A DNA stretch of 64,000 nt from NCBI RefSeq assembly GCF_900111935.1, contig NZ_FOYN01000003.1, forward strand, positions 367,800 to 431,799. The letters run 5' to 3'. The notes below the pieces were generated by a model. The model was not told the DNA's origin. It made no database searches and saw nothing but the letters and a program-made list of their open reading frames with translations. The translations under genes and the position numbers were made by a program. Positions 34,968 through 43,133 of this stretch are shown here, piece after piece. How positions within the stretch are numbered: the first letter of the stretch is position 1; each line of letters starts with the position of its first letter. The DNA is from Halorubrum sodomense. GTDB taxonomy: Archaea > Halobacteriota > Halobacteria > Halobacteriales > Haloferacaceae.

Positions 34968-35690
34968 TCAGTCCAGCGTGTACGTCTCGTCGCCGTCGAG
35001 CACGACGGGTTCGGCGGCGGCGCCCGCGGCCTTCACCTCGTTGACGAACTCGCGGGTCTCGATCTCGATCGGCCCGAACGAGTCGTAGTGCATCGGGAAG
35101 ACGACGTCGGCGCCCACCCAGTCGGCGGCGATGCCGGCGCCCGCGGGCCCCATCGTGAAGTGGTCGCCGGCGGGCAGAGCGGCCGCGTCCGGTTCGAGGT
35201 ACGGCGCGATCACGTCGACCATCTCGGACATGAGTCCGGTGTCGCCGGCGTGATAGAACGTGGTACAGTCCGGGTCGGACTCCTGGGTCGGCTTCTTGTC
35301 GCCGATCACGAACCCGGTCGGCATGCCGGCCGAGTAGTCGGGATCGTTCTCGATCCCGTTCGAGTGGTCCGCGCGGACCATCGTCACCCACGCGTCGCCG
35401 CACTCGACGGTGCCGCCGATGTTCATCCCGCCGGCCGGGAGGGCGTGTTCGAGGCCGAAGTTCTCCTGGACGTACGCGGTCAGCTCCGGGGTCGCGACCA
35501 CGGTGGCGTCCTCGAACTCGGCCGCGTCCGAGATATGGTCCGCGTGCCCGTGAGTCAGGAGGAGGTAATCGGGGTCGATGTCCGCGGGGTCGACGTCGGT
35601 CTTCGGGTTGTCGAAGAACGGGTCGATGAGCAGCTCCGTGTCCTCGACGACGACGTGCCACGTGGAGTGGCCGTGCCAGGTGAGTTCCAT
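34968..35690 (-). CDS. UPF0173-type metal-dependent hydrolase (metallo-beta-lactamase fold)
   Basis: A 240-residue hydrolase. Metal ligands appear in [13 protein letters not shown] (HxHxDH), in the Asp of YHAGDTGL, and in the His of MHYDSF. It opens [20 protein letters not shown], the family signature. It hydrolyses an unknown substrate, perhaps a phosphodiester or lactone. The start is at the ATG at 35690; a TATA element 29-36 bases upstream confirms it. The 132-base gap to the OsmC gene holds no obvious coding sequence. Confidence 0.9.
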   Translation of the reverse strand: MELTWHGHSTWHVVVEDTELLIDPFFDNPKTDVDPADIDPDYLLLTHGHADHISDAAEFEDATVVATPELTAYVQENFGLEHALPAGGMNIGGTVECGDAWVTMVRADHSNGIENDPDYSAGMPTGFVIGDKKPTQESDPDCTTFYHAGDTGLMSEMVDVIAPYLEPDAAALPAGDHFTMGPAGAGIAADWVGADVVFPMHYDSFGPIEIETREFVNEVKAAGAAAEPVVLDGDETYTLD

Positions 35691-35718
35691 GGTACGTTCG
35701 GTACATCTCGGCGCGGCG

Positions 35719-35726
35719 TAATAAAA
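35719..35726 (-). promoter_or_regulatory. TATA element of the UPF0173 hydrolase gene
   Basis: On the minus strand TTTTATTA lies 29-36 bases before the ATG at 35690, inside the only A+T-rich patch of this region. It selects that ATG over an in-frame codon 75 bases upstream. Confidence 0.6.
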
Positions 35727-35795
35727 CTCGACGCCGCGGAACTCGTCGCCCGCCGGCGAAAGCAATTAACAGGGACGAACGCGAACGCCGATCAG

Positions 35796-36911
35796 ATGCC
35801 CTCCGAGACCAGCGACCCAGGCGACCCGCCGGCCGCCTGCCCCGCCTGCGGCGAGGCGGTGCCGGCCGGGGCGAGTTTCTGCCCCGACTGCGGTGCCGAC
35901 CTCGGCGACCCGGACGACCCCGCGTACTGTTCCGCGTGCGGCGAGGCGTTCGACGACGGCGACCGGTTCTGTTCGAACTGCGGCGCGTCGCGGTCCGGCG
36001 GTGAACGCCTCGCGTCCGAGCCGACGGGCCGCACGCCCGAGGAGTCGGACGGGCCGAACTCGTCCACGTCGCGCTCGGCGTCGACCCCGGTCGAGAGCGA
36101 GCGCGCCTTCCGCCGTCGGGTTCAGGACCACCTCGACGCCGGGTGGGACATCGAGCGGGACGACGGCGACCGCGTCGTCCTCGTCGACCGCGGTATCGGC
36201 TCCGTCGGCGTCCATGTCCTGCTGTTCATCTTCACTAGCGGTATCGGGAACGTGCTGTACGGCTGGTGGCACTACTCGAAGCTGGCGGAGCGGCGCCGGC
36301 TCGTCCGCGGCGACGAGGCGCCGGCGCTCGCCCCGTCGAGCGTCGAGGACGCGGGGCGGACGGAGGCGGCTACCGCCTACGTCCTGACCGGGCTGCTGTT
36401 GCTTATCGGCGGCCTGATCGGCTACTTCGCCGCGACGAGCGGTTCCCCGCCCGCCGCGCTGGTCGGACTCGCGTTCGCCGGTCTCGGCCTCGGCGTCGCC
36501 CCGCCGGTCCGCCGGCGCCTCGACCGTCGCCACGGAATCACGGCGTTCGGCCGGCAGAAGACGGTCGACCACCGGATCGTCCGGCCGCCCGAGTCCGTCG
36601 ACGAGCCCTGCGTCGTCTGCGGCGAGGCGTTCGAGCGCGGCCTCGTCAGGCGGCGCCGCGACGAGACGATCGCCGCGGGCGTTCCGGTTCGCACCCACTC
36701 GATCCGCCACAACCACTACTGCGTCGACTGCGCGCGGTCGGAGGTGTTCGGCGGGGACGGCGGGGCACCGCCGCTCGACGACCTCGCGATCGGTGACGGA
36801 CGCCTAAGCGACTTCGATGTCGCGGAGGGCGACACCCCGGACGACGACGTCGTGGAGGGCGACACCCCGGACGACGAGAAAGCCGCGGAGACGAGCGACT
36901 CGGCGGAGTGA
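35796..36911 (+). CDS. Zinc-ribbon membrane protein, function unknown
   Basis: A 371-residue protein starting at 35796. Residues about 14-63 form two zinc ribbons (CPAC, CPDC, CSAC, CSNC). A Ser/Thr-rich linker follows, then a basic amphipathic domain (about 105-140: RRRVQDHLDAGWDIE), a hydrophobic stretch VGVHVLLFIFTSGIG, and two hydrophobic helices near 190-235 (LTGLLLLIGGLIGYFAA). A further pair of CxxC motifs (CVVC, CVDC near residues 271 and 310) may bind another zinc. The C-terminus carries two 10-residue acidic copies (VxEGDTPDDx). I do not recognise a function; double zinc ribbons suggest nucleic acid or protein contacts near the membrane. A TTAA element about 28 bases upstream fits the start. 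Confidence 0.8.
   Translation: MPSETSDPGDPPAACPACGEAVPAGASFCPDCGADLGDPDDPAYCSACGEAFDDGDRFCSNCGASRSGGERLASEPTGRTPEESDGPNSSTSRSASTPVESERAFRRRVQDHLDAGWDIERDDGDRVVLVDRGIGSVGVHVLLFIFTSGIGNVLYGWWHYSKLAERRRLVRGDEAPALAPSSVEDAGRTEAATAYVLTGLLLLIGGLIGYFAATSGSPPAALVGLAFAGLGLGVAPPVRRRLDRRHGITAFGRQKTVDHRIVRPPESVDEPCVVCGEAFERGLVRRRRDETIAAGVPVRTHSIRHNHYCVDCARSEVFGGDGGAPPLDDLAIGDGRLSDFDVAEGDTPDDDVVEGDTPDDEKAAETSDSAE
36819..36878 (+). repeat. Two tandem 30-bp copies in the 3' end of the zinc-ribbon gene
   Basis: Positions 36819-36848 and 36849-36878 differ at only two bases and encode two copies of V-x-EGDTPDD-(D/E). The duplication adds a short acidic tail and keeps the frame. It looks like recent slippage. 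Confidence 0.85.
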
Positions 36912-36989
36912 CTCGGCGGGATCCACCCGTCGCGGTCGTCGCTTGCCTCTCCGGGAACGCTTTTCGGGCGGCCGCCCGTTCGCTCGCGT

Positions 36990-37733
36990 ATGTACCGCGC
37001 ACGGTTCCGCGACCCGGCCGGATCGATCCGCGAGGGAGAGTACGACCCGGCGACGGACACCGTCGCCTTCGGCGGCGACGAGTACGCGTTTTCCGACCCC
37101 GACGTCGACGTGCTCGCCCCGACCGACCCCTCCAAGATCGTCTGTATCGGGCGCAACTACGCCGACCACGCCGCCGAACTCGGCAACGACGTGCCGGACC
37201 GCCCGCTGCTCTTCCTGAAGCCGCCGAATGCGGTGGCGAGCCACGGCGACACCGTGACCGTCCCCGCCGGCAAAGAGCGGATCGACTGGGAGGCGGAGTT
37301 CGCGGTCGTGATCGGCGAGCAGTGTAAGGCGGTCGACGCCGCCGACGCGATGGACGTCGTCGCCGGGTTCACCTGTATGAACGACGTGTCGAACCGCGAC
37401 GACCAGAACCGCGAGCAGAACTGGGTGCGCGGGAAGGCGTTCGACGGCGCCGCGCCGCTGGGCCCCGTCCTCGCCACGCCGGACGAGGTGCCGGACGACG
37501 CGGGCGTCGAGCTCCGCGTCAACGGCGAGACGAAGCAGTCGAGCGACCGCGAGCACATGATCTTCGACGTGCCGACGCTGATCGAGGAGATCACGACGTA
37601 CCTCACGCTCGAGCCGGGCGACGTCATCGCGACGGGGACGCCCGAGGGGGTCGGCGCGCTCTCCGACGGCGACACCGTCGAGGTCGAAATCGAGGGCGTC
37701 GGCACCCTCGAACACGACGTTCGGATCCCCTGA
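36990..37733 (+). CDS. Fumarylacetoacetate hydrolase family protein
   Basis: A 247-residue FAH-fold enzyme. The metal site is E-x-E in DWEAEFAVVIG with Asp in CMNDVSNRD. KIVCIGRNYADHAAELG and FLKPPNAV are the family's substrate loop motifs; TGTPEGVGAL is near the C-terminus. Members cleave C-C bonds of beta-diketo acids or act as 2-oxo-hept-3-ene-1,7-dioate hydratases/acylpyruvases. It lies in its own transcription unit after the zinc-ribbon gene with 78 bases between them. Substrate unknown. Confidence 0.9.
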   Translation: MYRARFRDPAGSIREGEYDPATDTVAFGGDEYAFSDPDVDVLAPTDPSKIVCIGRNYADHAAELGNDVPDRPLLFLKPPNAVASHGDTVTVPAGKERIDWEAEFAVVIGEQCKAVDAADAMDVVAGFTCMNDVSNRDDQNREQNWVRGKAFDGAAPLGPVLATPDEVPDDAGVELRVNGETKQSSDREHMIFDVPTLIEEITTYLTLEPGDVIATGTPEGVGALSDGDTVEVEIEGVGTLEHDVRIP

Positions 37734-37987
37734 GCACCGCTCGCCGTTCGGAGGACTCCCAGTTGTTGCGGCTCGGTACCACACCTCGTTTCCGGTGAAC
37801 GCTTATGTGGCAGCCCCCAGAGTCGGAGGTATGGAGACCTGTTCGTTCGTCGCCGGTTCGTGACGGTACCGCCGCGGCGCGACGCGGCCGCCCCGCTTCG
37901 CGAGGCGGAGCCCGTCGCCCGCGCCGCAGAGCCGCGACCGGAGCGCGAGACGCTCCCCTCTCCGGGCCGACGCGAGCGCCCGACCGA
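37734..37987. other. 254-base spacer before hflX
   Basis: No gene longer than about ten codons is convincing here. A tiny frame at about 37831 (METCSFVAGS, then TGA) has a GGAGGT immediately before its ATG. A G+C-rich imperfect palindrome (CCGCTTCGCGAGGCGG) sits near 37897. Neither is called a feature. The segment probably holds the promoter of hflX; a TTATG-type patch at about 37803 is the only A+T-richer stretch. Confidence 0.35.
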
Positions 37988-39553
37988 ATGTCACGAGACG
38001 ACGCTACGACGAACGAGACCGCCGAATCGATCGAAACCGACGCTCACGCGGACGACGACGCGCACACAGACGACTCCGGCTCCTCCGTCCTCGAGTCCGC
38101 CGCTCCGGACGCGTCCCCCGCCGTCGTCGCGGCGCGGGCCGACGACGACCTCCCGGACACGGCCGAGATCCGGGACCTCGCCGCCGCGGCCGGCTACGCG
38201 GTGGTCGGCGAAGTGACCCAGCGGCGCCGCGAGGACCCGACCTACGACCTCGGCCGCGGGAAGGCAGAGGATCTGATGCGGCTCGCGGCCGAGACCGACG
38301 CCGAGGCCGTGGTCTACGACGGGAGCCTCTCGCCGGGACAGACGTTCTCGCTCGGCGACCTGCTCCCGACCGGGACCGCGGTGATCGACCGCCCTCGGCT
38401 CGTCTTGGAGCTGTTCGCCGACGCCGCCGACTCCCGGGCGGCCAACCGCCAGCTGGAGCTGGCGCGCCTGCGCTACGAGCTGCCCCGGCTCCGGGAGGCG
38501 ATCGCCCGCGACTCCGGCGAGGACGTGCGCCTCCGGCCGGAGGGCGACAGCCGCGTCCTTGACGTCGAGAAGCGGATCGAGTCCGCCGAGCGCGCGCTCG
38601 ACGAGATCGCCGACGACCGCGCCGGCCGGCGGGCGGAGCGCCGCGACGCCGGGTTCGACCTCGTCGCGCTGGCGGGGTACACCAACGCCGGGAAGTCGGC
38701 GCTCGCGCGCCGGCTCGCCGACGAGTCGGACGACCCCGAGTTCGGGGACGAAGCCGCGCCTCGCGACGCCGACCTCACCGACGCCAGCGAGGGAGGCCCG
38801 GCGGACGGGGACGGAGCGCTCGCGGTCGCGGACCGCCCGTTCGAGACGCTCGCCACGACGACGCGGCGGGCGACGGTCGGCGGGCGACGCGCCCTCGTCA
38901 CCGACACCGTCGGCTTCCTCGACGGGCTCCCCCACGAGGCGGTGCGCTCGTTCCGGACGACCATCGACGCGATCCGAGCGGCCGACTGCGCGCTGCTCGT
39001 CGCCGACGCGAGCGACGACCCCGCGGACCTCCGCCGGAAGCTCCGCGCGTCGCTGTCCGCGATCGAGGCGACCGAGGGGCCGGTGATCCCCGTGCTGTCG
39101 AAGGCCGACGAGGTCGGACCCGACGGGCTCGCGGCCGCGGTGGCGGCCTACGAGGGCGCGGTCGCCGACTTGGACCCGCGGGGCGCCCCCGTCGTCAACG
39201 CCCTCCGGTCGCCGATTCCGGTCAGCGTCCGCGACGGGACGGGGCTCGGCGACCTCGCCGACGCGGTCGCGGACGCGCTCCCGACCGCGACGGCGTCCGT
39301 CGAGGCCCCGAACGGCGGCGCCGCGCAGGCCGCGCTCTCGTGGGCGTACGACCGCGGCGTCGTCGCGGACGTCGGCTACGGGAGCGAGACCATCGCCGTC
39401 GAGCTCGCGGGCCGCCCCGCCGTCGTCGCCGAGGCGGAGCGGCGGCTAGCGGGGGGCGAGAGGGACCGCGGCGAGGGCGGGCGCGTCGACGGCGAGAGGG
39501 ACCGCGGCGAGGGCGACGACGGCGGCCCGTCCGGCGGTCAAGACCACGCTTAA
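37988..39553 (+). CDS. hflX: GTPase HflX
   Basis: A 521-residue HflX. The N-terminal domain has the HflX signature (DLGRGKAEDLMRLAAETDAE), then a long helical glutamine/arginine-rich linker; the G domain shows G1 GYTNAGKS, G3 DTVGFLDGLPH and G4 LSKADE, with SKAD in place of the usual NKxD. HflX binds the 50S subunit and splits stalled ribosomes. The first 45 residues are a highly acidic extension (TNETAESIETDAHADDDAHT). The C-terminus holds an exact 24-bp duplication. Start at 37988 is chosen because conserved sequence and acidic extension begin there and the earlier in-frame region is not coding-like. Confidence 0.88.
   Translation: MSRDDATTNETAESIETDAHADDDAHTDDSGSSVLESAAPDASPAVVAARADDDLPDTAEIRDLAAAAGYAVVGEVTQRRREDPTYDLGRGKAEDLMRLAAETDAEAVVYDGSLSPGQTFSLGDLLPTGTAVIDRPRLVLELFADAADSRAANRQLELARLRYELPRLREAIARDSGEDVRLRPEGDSRVLDVEKRIESAERALDEIADDRAGRRAERRDAGFDLVALAGYTNAGKSALARRLADESDDPEFGDEAAPRDADLTDASEGGPADGDGALAVADRPFETLATTTRRATVGGRRALVTDTVGFLDGLPHEAVRSFRTTIDAIRAADCALLVADASDDPADLRRKLRASLSAIEATEGPVIPVLSKADEVGPDGLAAAVAAYEGAVADLDPRGAPVVNALRSPIPVSVRDGTGLGDLADAVADALPTATASVEAPNGGAAQAALSWAYDRGVVADVGYGSETIAVELAGRPAVVAEAERRLAGGERDRGEGGRVDGERDRGEGDDGGPSGGQDHA
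39455..39514 (+). repeat. Exact 24-bp duplication in the 3' end of hflX
   Basis: The same 24 bases occur at 39455-39478 and 39491-39514 with a 12-base spacer, encoding two copies of GERDRGEG. The 36-base period keeps the frame and enlarges a disordered C-terminal tail. Confidence 0.9.
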
Positions 39554-39578
39554 GCCCGCCCGTCCCCGACCCGGTGGC

Positions 39579-40673
39579 ATGGAACCACGGGATCTCTCCG
39601 ATCACTCGCCGTACGTGCCCGGGCGGGGCGTCGAGGAGGTCGCCCGCGAGCGCGGGCTCGACCCCGACGACCTGATCAAGCTCTCCTCGAACGAGAACCC
39701 GCACGGGCCGAGCCCGGCGGCCGTCGAGGCGATCCGCGAACACGCCGACCGGGTGAACCAGTACCCGAAGTCCTCGCACACGGACCTCACCGCGAAGATC
39801 GCCGAGCGGTGGGGCGTCGACGACGAGCAGGTGTGGGTGTCGCCGGGCGCCGACGGCTCGATCGACTACCTCTCGCGCGCCGCCCTCGAGCCGGGCGACG
39901 AGGCGCTGGTGCCCAGCCCCGGCTTCGCCTACTACGCGATGTCCACCCGATACCACCACGGCGAGGTAACGGAGTACGCACTCACCCCCGACGACGGCTT
40001 CGCGCAGGACGCGGAGACCGTCCTGCGCGCCTACGGCGGCGAGCGGATCGTCTACGTCACCTCCCCGCACAACCCCTCCGGTTCCACGATGCCCCTCGAC
40101 GAGGTCGAGGCGATCGCGGACGCGACCGCGCCGGAGACGCTCGTCGTCGTCGACGAGGCGTACGGCGAGTTCGCCGACGTGGACAGCGCGATCCCGCTCG
40201 TCGACGAGCGCGACGACGTGGCCGTCCTCCGCACCTTCTCGAAGGCGTACGGCCTCGCGGGGCTCCGGATCGGCTACAGCGTCGTCCCCGAGGCGTGGGG
40301 CGAGGCGTACGCCCGCGTCAACACGCCGTTCGCGGCCAACGAACTCGCCTGCCGCGCCGCGCTCGCCGCGCTCGACGACGCGGACCACGTCGAGCAGTCG
40401 GTCGAGACGGCGCGCTGGGCCCGCGAGCACATCGAGAGCGAACTCGACGCGCCCACCGTCGACTCCGCGGGCAACTTCGTCCTCGCCGCGGTCGGTGACG
40501 GCGAGCGCGTCGCCGAGGCGGCCCAGGAGCGCGGCGTCATCATCCGCGACTGCACCTCGTTCGGGCTCCCGGAACACGTCCGGATCTCGACCGGGACTCG
40601 CGAGGAGACCCGCGAGGCCGTCGACCTGCTCAACGAGACGCTGGCGGACCTCGAACTCGGGGCTCGCGCGTGA
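39579..40673 (+). CDS. hisC: Histidinol-phosphate aminotransferase
   Basis: A 364-residue class I/II PLP enzyme. The PLP lysine is Lys222 in TFSKAYGLAGLRIG. NENPHGPSPAAVEAI at residues 38-52 and the C-terminal VRISTGTREE match archaeal HisC. It transfers an amino group to imidazole-acetol phosphate in histidine synthesis. It starts 25 bases after hflX. Its stop overlaps the next gene's GTG start (GTGA), so the two are translationally coupled. Confidence 0.92.
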   Translation: MEPRDLSDHSPYVPGRGVEEVARERGLDPDDLIKLSSNENPHGPSPAAVEAIREHADRVNQYPKSSHTDLTAKIAERWGVDDEQVWVSPGADGSIDYLSRAALEPGDEALVPSPGFAYYAMSTRYHHGEVTEYALTPDDGFAQDAETVLRAYGGERIVYVTSPHNPSGSTMPLDEVEAIADATAPETLVVVDEAYGEFADVDSAIPLVDERDDVAVLRTFSKAYGLAGLRIGYSVVPEAWGEAYARVNTPFAANELACRAALAALDDADHVEQSVETARWAREHIESELDAPTVDSAGNFVLAAVGDGERVAEAAQERGVIIRDCTSFGLPEHVRISTGTREETREAVDLLNETLADLELGARA

Positions 40674-41218
40674 CCGACGGCACCGAGACCCAAGCCGACC
40701 GCGGCCGCGCCGACCGCGTCGCCGTGACGGGAACCCCCGGAACGGGCAAGACGACGGCGACGGCGCTGCTCGACGGAGAGTACGACGTGATCCACCTCAA
40801 CGACCGGATCAAGTCCGACGACGACCTCTGGAGCGAGCGCGACGACGACCGCGACACGCTCGTCGCCGACCTCGACGCGGTCCGCGCCGACCTGGGCGAC
40901 TGGGCCGGCGTCCTCGACTCGCACCTGGCGCACCGGTTCGACGTCGACCGCGTCGTCGTACTGCGCTGTCACCCCGAGACGATCGAGTCCCGGCTCCGCG
41001 AGCGCGGCGAGTCGCCCGAGACCGCCGCCGAGAACGCCGAGAGCGAGGCGCTCGACGTGATCCTCTCGGAGGCGGTCGCCGAGCACGGCGCCGAGAACGT
41101 CTACGAGGTCGACGCGACCGACTGCGACCCCGAGGCGGTGGCCGACGCGATCCGCGCGGCGGTCGAGGGGGAGCGCGAGCCCAGCGCCGGCACCGTGGAC
41201 TTCATCGATTATATATGA
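40670..41218 (+). CDS. Adenylate kinase family protein (archaeal Fap7/AK6-like)
   Basis: A 182-residue P-loop kinase: Walker A GTPGTGKTT near residue 21, then the AK6-type segment VIHLNDRIKSDDDLWSERDD. The acidic tail DFIDYI is typical of the haloarchaeal members. AK6/Fap7 proteins bind ribosomal protein S11 and combine AMP kinase and ATPase activities in small-subunit maturation. Translation starts at GTG 40670, overlapping hisC by four bases. The last codons include a TTATATAT stretch that acts as the promoter of the next gene. Confidence 0.87.
   Translation: MTDGTETQADRGRADRVAVTGTPGTGKTTATALLDGEYDVIHLNDRIKSDDDLWSERDDDRDTLVADLDAVRADLGDWAGVLDSHLAHRFDVDRVVVLRCHPETIESRLRERGESPETAAENAESEALDVILSEAVAEHGAENVYEVDATDCDPEAVADAIRAAVEGEREPSAGTVDFIDYI
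41209..41216 (+). promoter_or_regulatory. TATA box of the CDP-alcohol transferase gene
   Basis: TTATATAT is embedded in the final codons of the upstream kinase gene and lies 29-36 bases before the ATG at 41245. The A+T run is striking at this G+C content. It lets the transferase be transcribed independently of hisC. Confidence 0.6.
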
Positions 41219-41244
41219 GCCGGCCGCGACCGTCGAGACGGTAG

Positions 41245-41847
41245 ATGACCCTCGACCAGTACCGGTCCGTGGCGGACCGCCTCCTCGGCCCGTGGGTGTC
41301 GACGGCCGACAGGCTCGGCCTCTCGCCCGACCAGGTGAGCGTGATCGCCTTCCTCGTCGCCGTCGCGGCCGCCGGGGCCTTCGCCGCCGGGTCGGCGCCG
41401 CTGTACGCGGCCGGCGCGCTCCTCGTCCTCCTCAACGGCTGGCTCGACGTGGTCGACGGGGCGCTCGCCCGCCACCAGGGGGTCGCCTCCGACGGCGGCG
41501 ACTTCCTCGACCACGTCCTCGACCGCTACGCCGACGTGGCGATCATCGCGGGGTTCACGGCCGGGATCGAGGCGTACGCGCTCGGCTTCGCCGCCGTCAC
41601 GGGCGTCCTCCTCACCTCCTACCTCGGCACGCAGATCCAGGCGGTCGGCATCGGGCGCGAGTACGGCGGGCTGCTCGGCCGCGCCGACCGCCTCGCGCTG
41701 GCGGGGATCGTCGGCGTCGTCGCCGCGGTGTACTCGGCGCCAGTCGTCGCCGGGCTCAACGTCGTCGGCCTCCTGCTCGCGCTGTTCGCCGTCGTCGGGC
41801 ACCTCACCGCGGTCCAGCGGTTCCTCGGCGCCTGGCGGGACCTGTGA
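41245..41847 (+). CDS. CDP-alcohol phosphatidyltransferase family protein
   Basis: A 200-residue integral membrane enzyme with about six helices. The CDP-alcohol motif DG-x2-AR-x7/8-G-x3-D-x3-D is seen in DVVDGALARHQGVASDGGDF followed by LDHVLD. It transfers a CDP-activated lipid (CDP-archaeol in archaea) to an alcohol such as inositol phosphate, glycerol phosphate or serine; the acceptor is not readable here. In haloarchaea it commonly follows hisC and the kinase gene. Confidence 0.87.
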   Translation: MTLDQYRSVADRLLGPWVSTADRLGLSPDQVSVIAFLVAVAAAGAFAAGSAPLYAAGALLVLLNGWLDVVDGALARHQGVASDGGDFLDHVLDRYADVAIIAGFTAGIEAYALGFAAVTGVLLTSYLGTQIQAVGIGREYGGLLGRADRLALAGIVGVVAAVYSAPVVAGLNVVGLLLALFAVVGHLTAVQRFLGAWRDL

Positions 41848-41852
41848 ACTAC

Positions 41853-41930
41853 CCTACCCTACTCGCTCACGGCTGACGCCGTTCGCTCCTTGAGAGTGGG
41901 GGCTTAGCGCCTATATCAAGCTAATCCCCG
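41853..41930 (-). mobile_element. Possible scar of an IS200/IS605-type element
   Basis: Read on the minus strand this stretch contains a short coding-like run LKERTASAVSE ending at a TAG followed by GGTAGGGTAG. Similar tails and CTACCCTACC repeats are remembered from haloarchaeal tnpB-type elements. Most of the element is absent, with no transposase gene here. It could equally be unrelated spacer, so this is a tentative call. Confidence 0.3.
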
Positions 41931-41955
41931 CGGCGACCCTGCCTCCGCCGCGGCT

Positions 41956-42603
41956 TCAGAACGGCGCGTCGGTCGAGCGGCCGCCCGCGCTCGCGTCCCC
42001 CGTTCCGCTCGTCGGATTCGATCCGACGCCGAACGACTCCCCTCCCTCGGCCTCCACGTCGCCCGTTTCGAGGTACGACTCCTCCAGCTCCGCGAGCCGG
42101 TCGTTCACCGCCTCGCTCTGGTCGTGCATCGGGGCCGCGCGGACCCGGACCAGGTCGTACTCGTGGCGGTCGGAGAGCCCGTTCCACGCCCGGAACGCGC
42201 CGATCGTCAGCGTGTGCGTCTGCGGGCAGAACGCGGTCGTCGGCGTGAACTCCGCCCGGAGGACGCGGTCGACCTCGCCGCCGTCGACCGCGTCCTCGTC
42301 CACCTGGGCGGGGTCGACCGCGTCGGAGGCGCCGGCGCGCTCGACTGCGTAGCGGAAGCCGGCGTCCCCGTGGCGCGTGTCCAGGTTCAGCCGCGCGAGG
42401 TTGTAGTCGAACGTCATGTCGTACACCGTCCGCTCCTCGAAACAGTCGCGGGTGAGCCGGTGGAAGGCGAGGTGGTCCGCTCCCGCGAGCACGTCGTGCC
42501 CGTCGAGGAACTCGCCGGGTCGCGGGAGGTTCTCCGCGACGAACTCGTCGTAGCCGTCGAACAGGTCGTCGTCGGCGCCGAAGGGAGACGGGAAGCCGGG
42601 CAT
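41956..42603 (-). CDS. Haloarchaeal conserved protein with a MIP18/DUF59-like motif
   Basis: A 215-residue acidic soluble protein. The C-terminal half contains TPTTAFCPQTHTLTIGAFRA followed by YDLVRVRAAPMHDQSEAVND. The TPTTxxCPxT pattern resembles the reactive-cysteine segment of MIP18/PaaD-type iron-sulfur assembly proteins. The N-terminal half (FDGYDEFVAENLPRPGEFLD) has no family I recognise. The last 35 residues are a low-complexity tail (SGTGDASAGGRS). Function unknown; a link to Fe-S or metal handling is only an inference from the single Cys motif. Convergent with the CDP-alcohol transferase gene. Confidence 0.6.
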   Translation of the reverse strand: MPGFPSPFGADDDLFDGYDEFVAENLPRPGEFLDGHDVLAGADHLAFHRLTRDCFEERTVYDMTFDYNLARLNLDTRHGDAGFRYAVERAGASDAVDPAQVDEDAVDGGEVDRVLRAEFTPTTAFCPQTHTLTIGAFRAWNGLSDRHEYDLVRVRAAPMHDQSEAVNDRLAELEESYLETGDVEAEGGESFGVGSNPTSGTGDASAGGRSTDAPF

Positions 42604-42675
42604 GCGCGTGCGTTGGTACGCCGCCCGGGTACCCCTGACCCCGCAGATGTTCGGGCCGTCGCCGGCGGCCGGCCC

Positions 42676-43089
42676 TCAGCCGCTCTCGTCCGAGCGCGAA
42701 CGCAGGGTCGCCGCCCGCTCGTGGACGGCGTTGACGGCGTCGCGGACGACCGGCTCGTCGACCTCGAACGCAGCTGCGGCGTACGCGATCGACAACCGGA
42801 CGGCGAGGTACGTCATTCGGATCTCCTCGTCGGCGCCGGCGATCCTCGGCGGGACGCCCCGCCTGCCGGTCTGCGACTCGTCGAATCCGTCGGTGATCGC
42901 GTACAGGTCGGCGTACAGTCGAGCCGCCTCCGGGAGCTCGAACGACGCGATCCGACCGCCGGGCCCGTCGAAGTGGTAGGCGTCGGGACGGTTTCGGGCC
43001 TCGCGCACGATTCGGTGGCCGTCATCGTACGCCTCGATCACGGTTTCGCTGTCGTCGGTCACGTGAATCGGCCTCGCCGGACGCCTCAC
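42676..43089 (-). CDS. Conserved haloarchaeal hypothetical protein
   Basis: A protein of up to 137 residues; GTG at 43089 or GTG at 43062 are both possible starts, the second (TDDSETVIEAYDDGHRIV) fitting better with a conserved-looking N-terminus. Contains VIEAYDDGHRIVREARNRPD and FELPEAARLYADLYAITDGFD. No domain recognised; it is short, soluble and acidic with a helical C-terminus. It is divergent from the small gene at 43134, from which it is separated by only 44 bases sharing a TTTAAA element. Ends 72 bases from the convergent stop of nothing recognised; the left neighbour is on the same strand. Confidence 0.6.
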   Translation of the reverse strand: MRRPARPIHVTDDSETVIEAYDDGHRIVREARNRPDAYHFDGPGGRIASFELPEAARLYADLYAITDGFDESQTGRRGVPPRIAGADEEIRMTYLAVRLSIAYAAAAFEVDEPVVRDAVNAVHERAATLRSRSDESG

Positions 43090-43133
43090 GCAACGAGGGA
43101 ACGATTTAAAAGTGTCCGGTCGGAACGGGAGGT

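Noticed and set aside
37831-37863. Ten-codon frame METCSFVAGS with a strong GGAGGT before it
   Set aside because: Too short to judge, no conserved pattern, and the motif could be chance in G-rich sequence.
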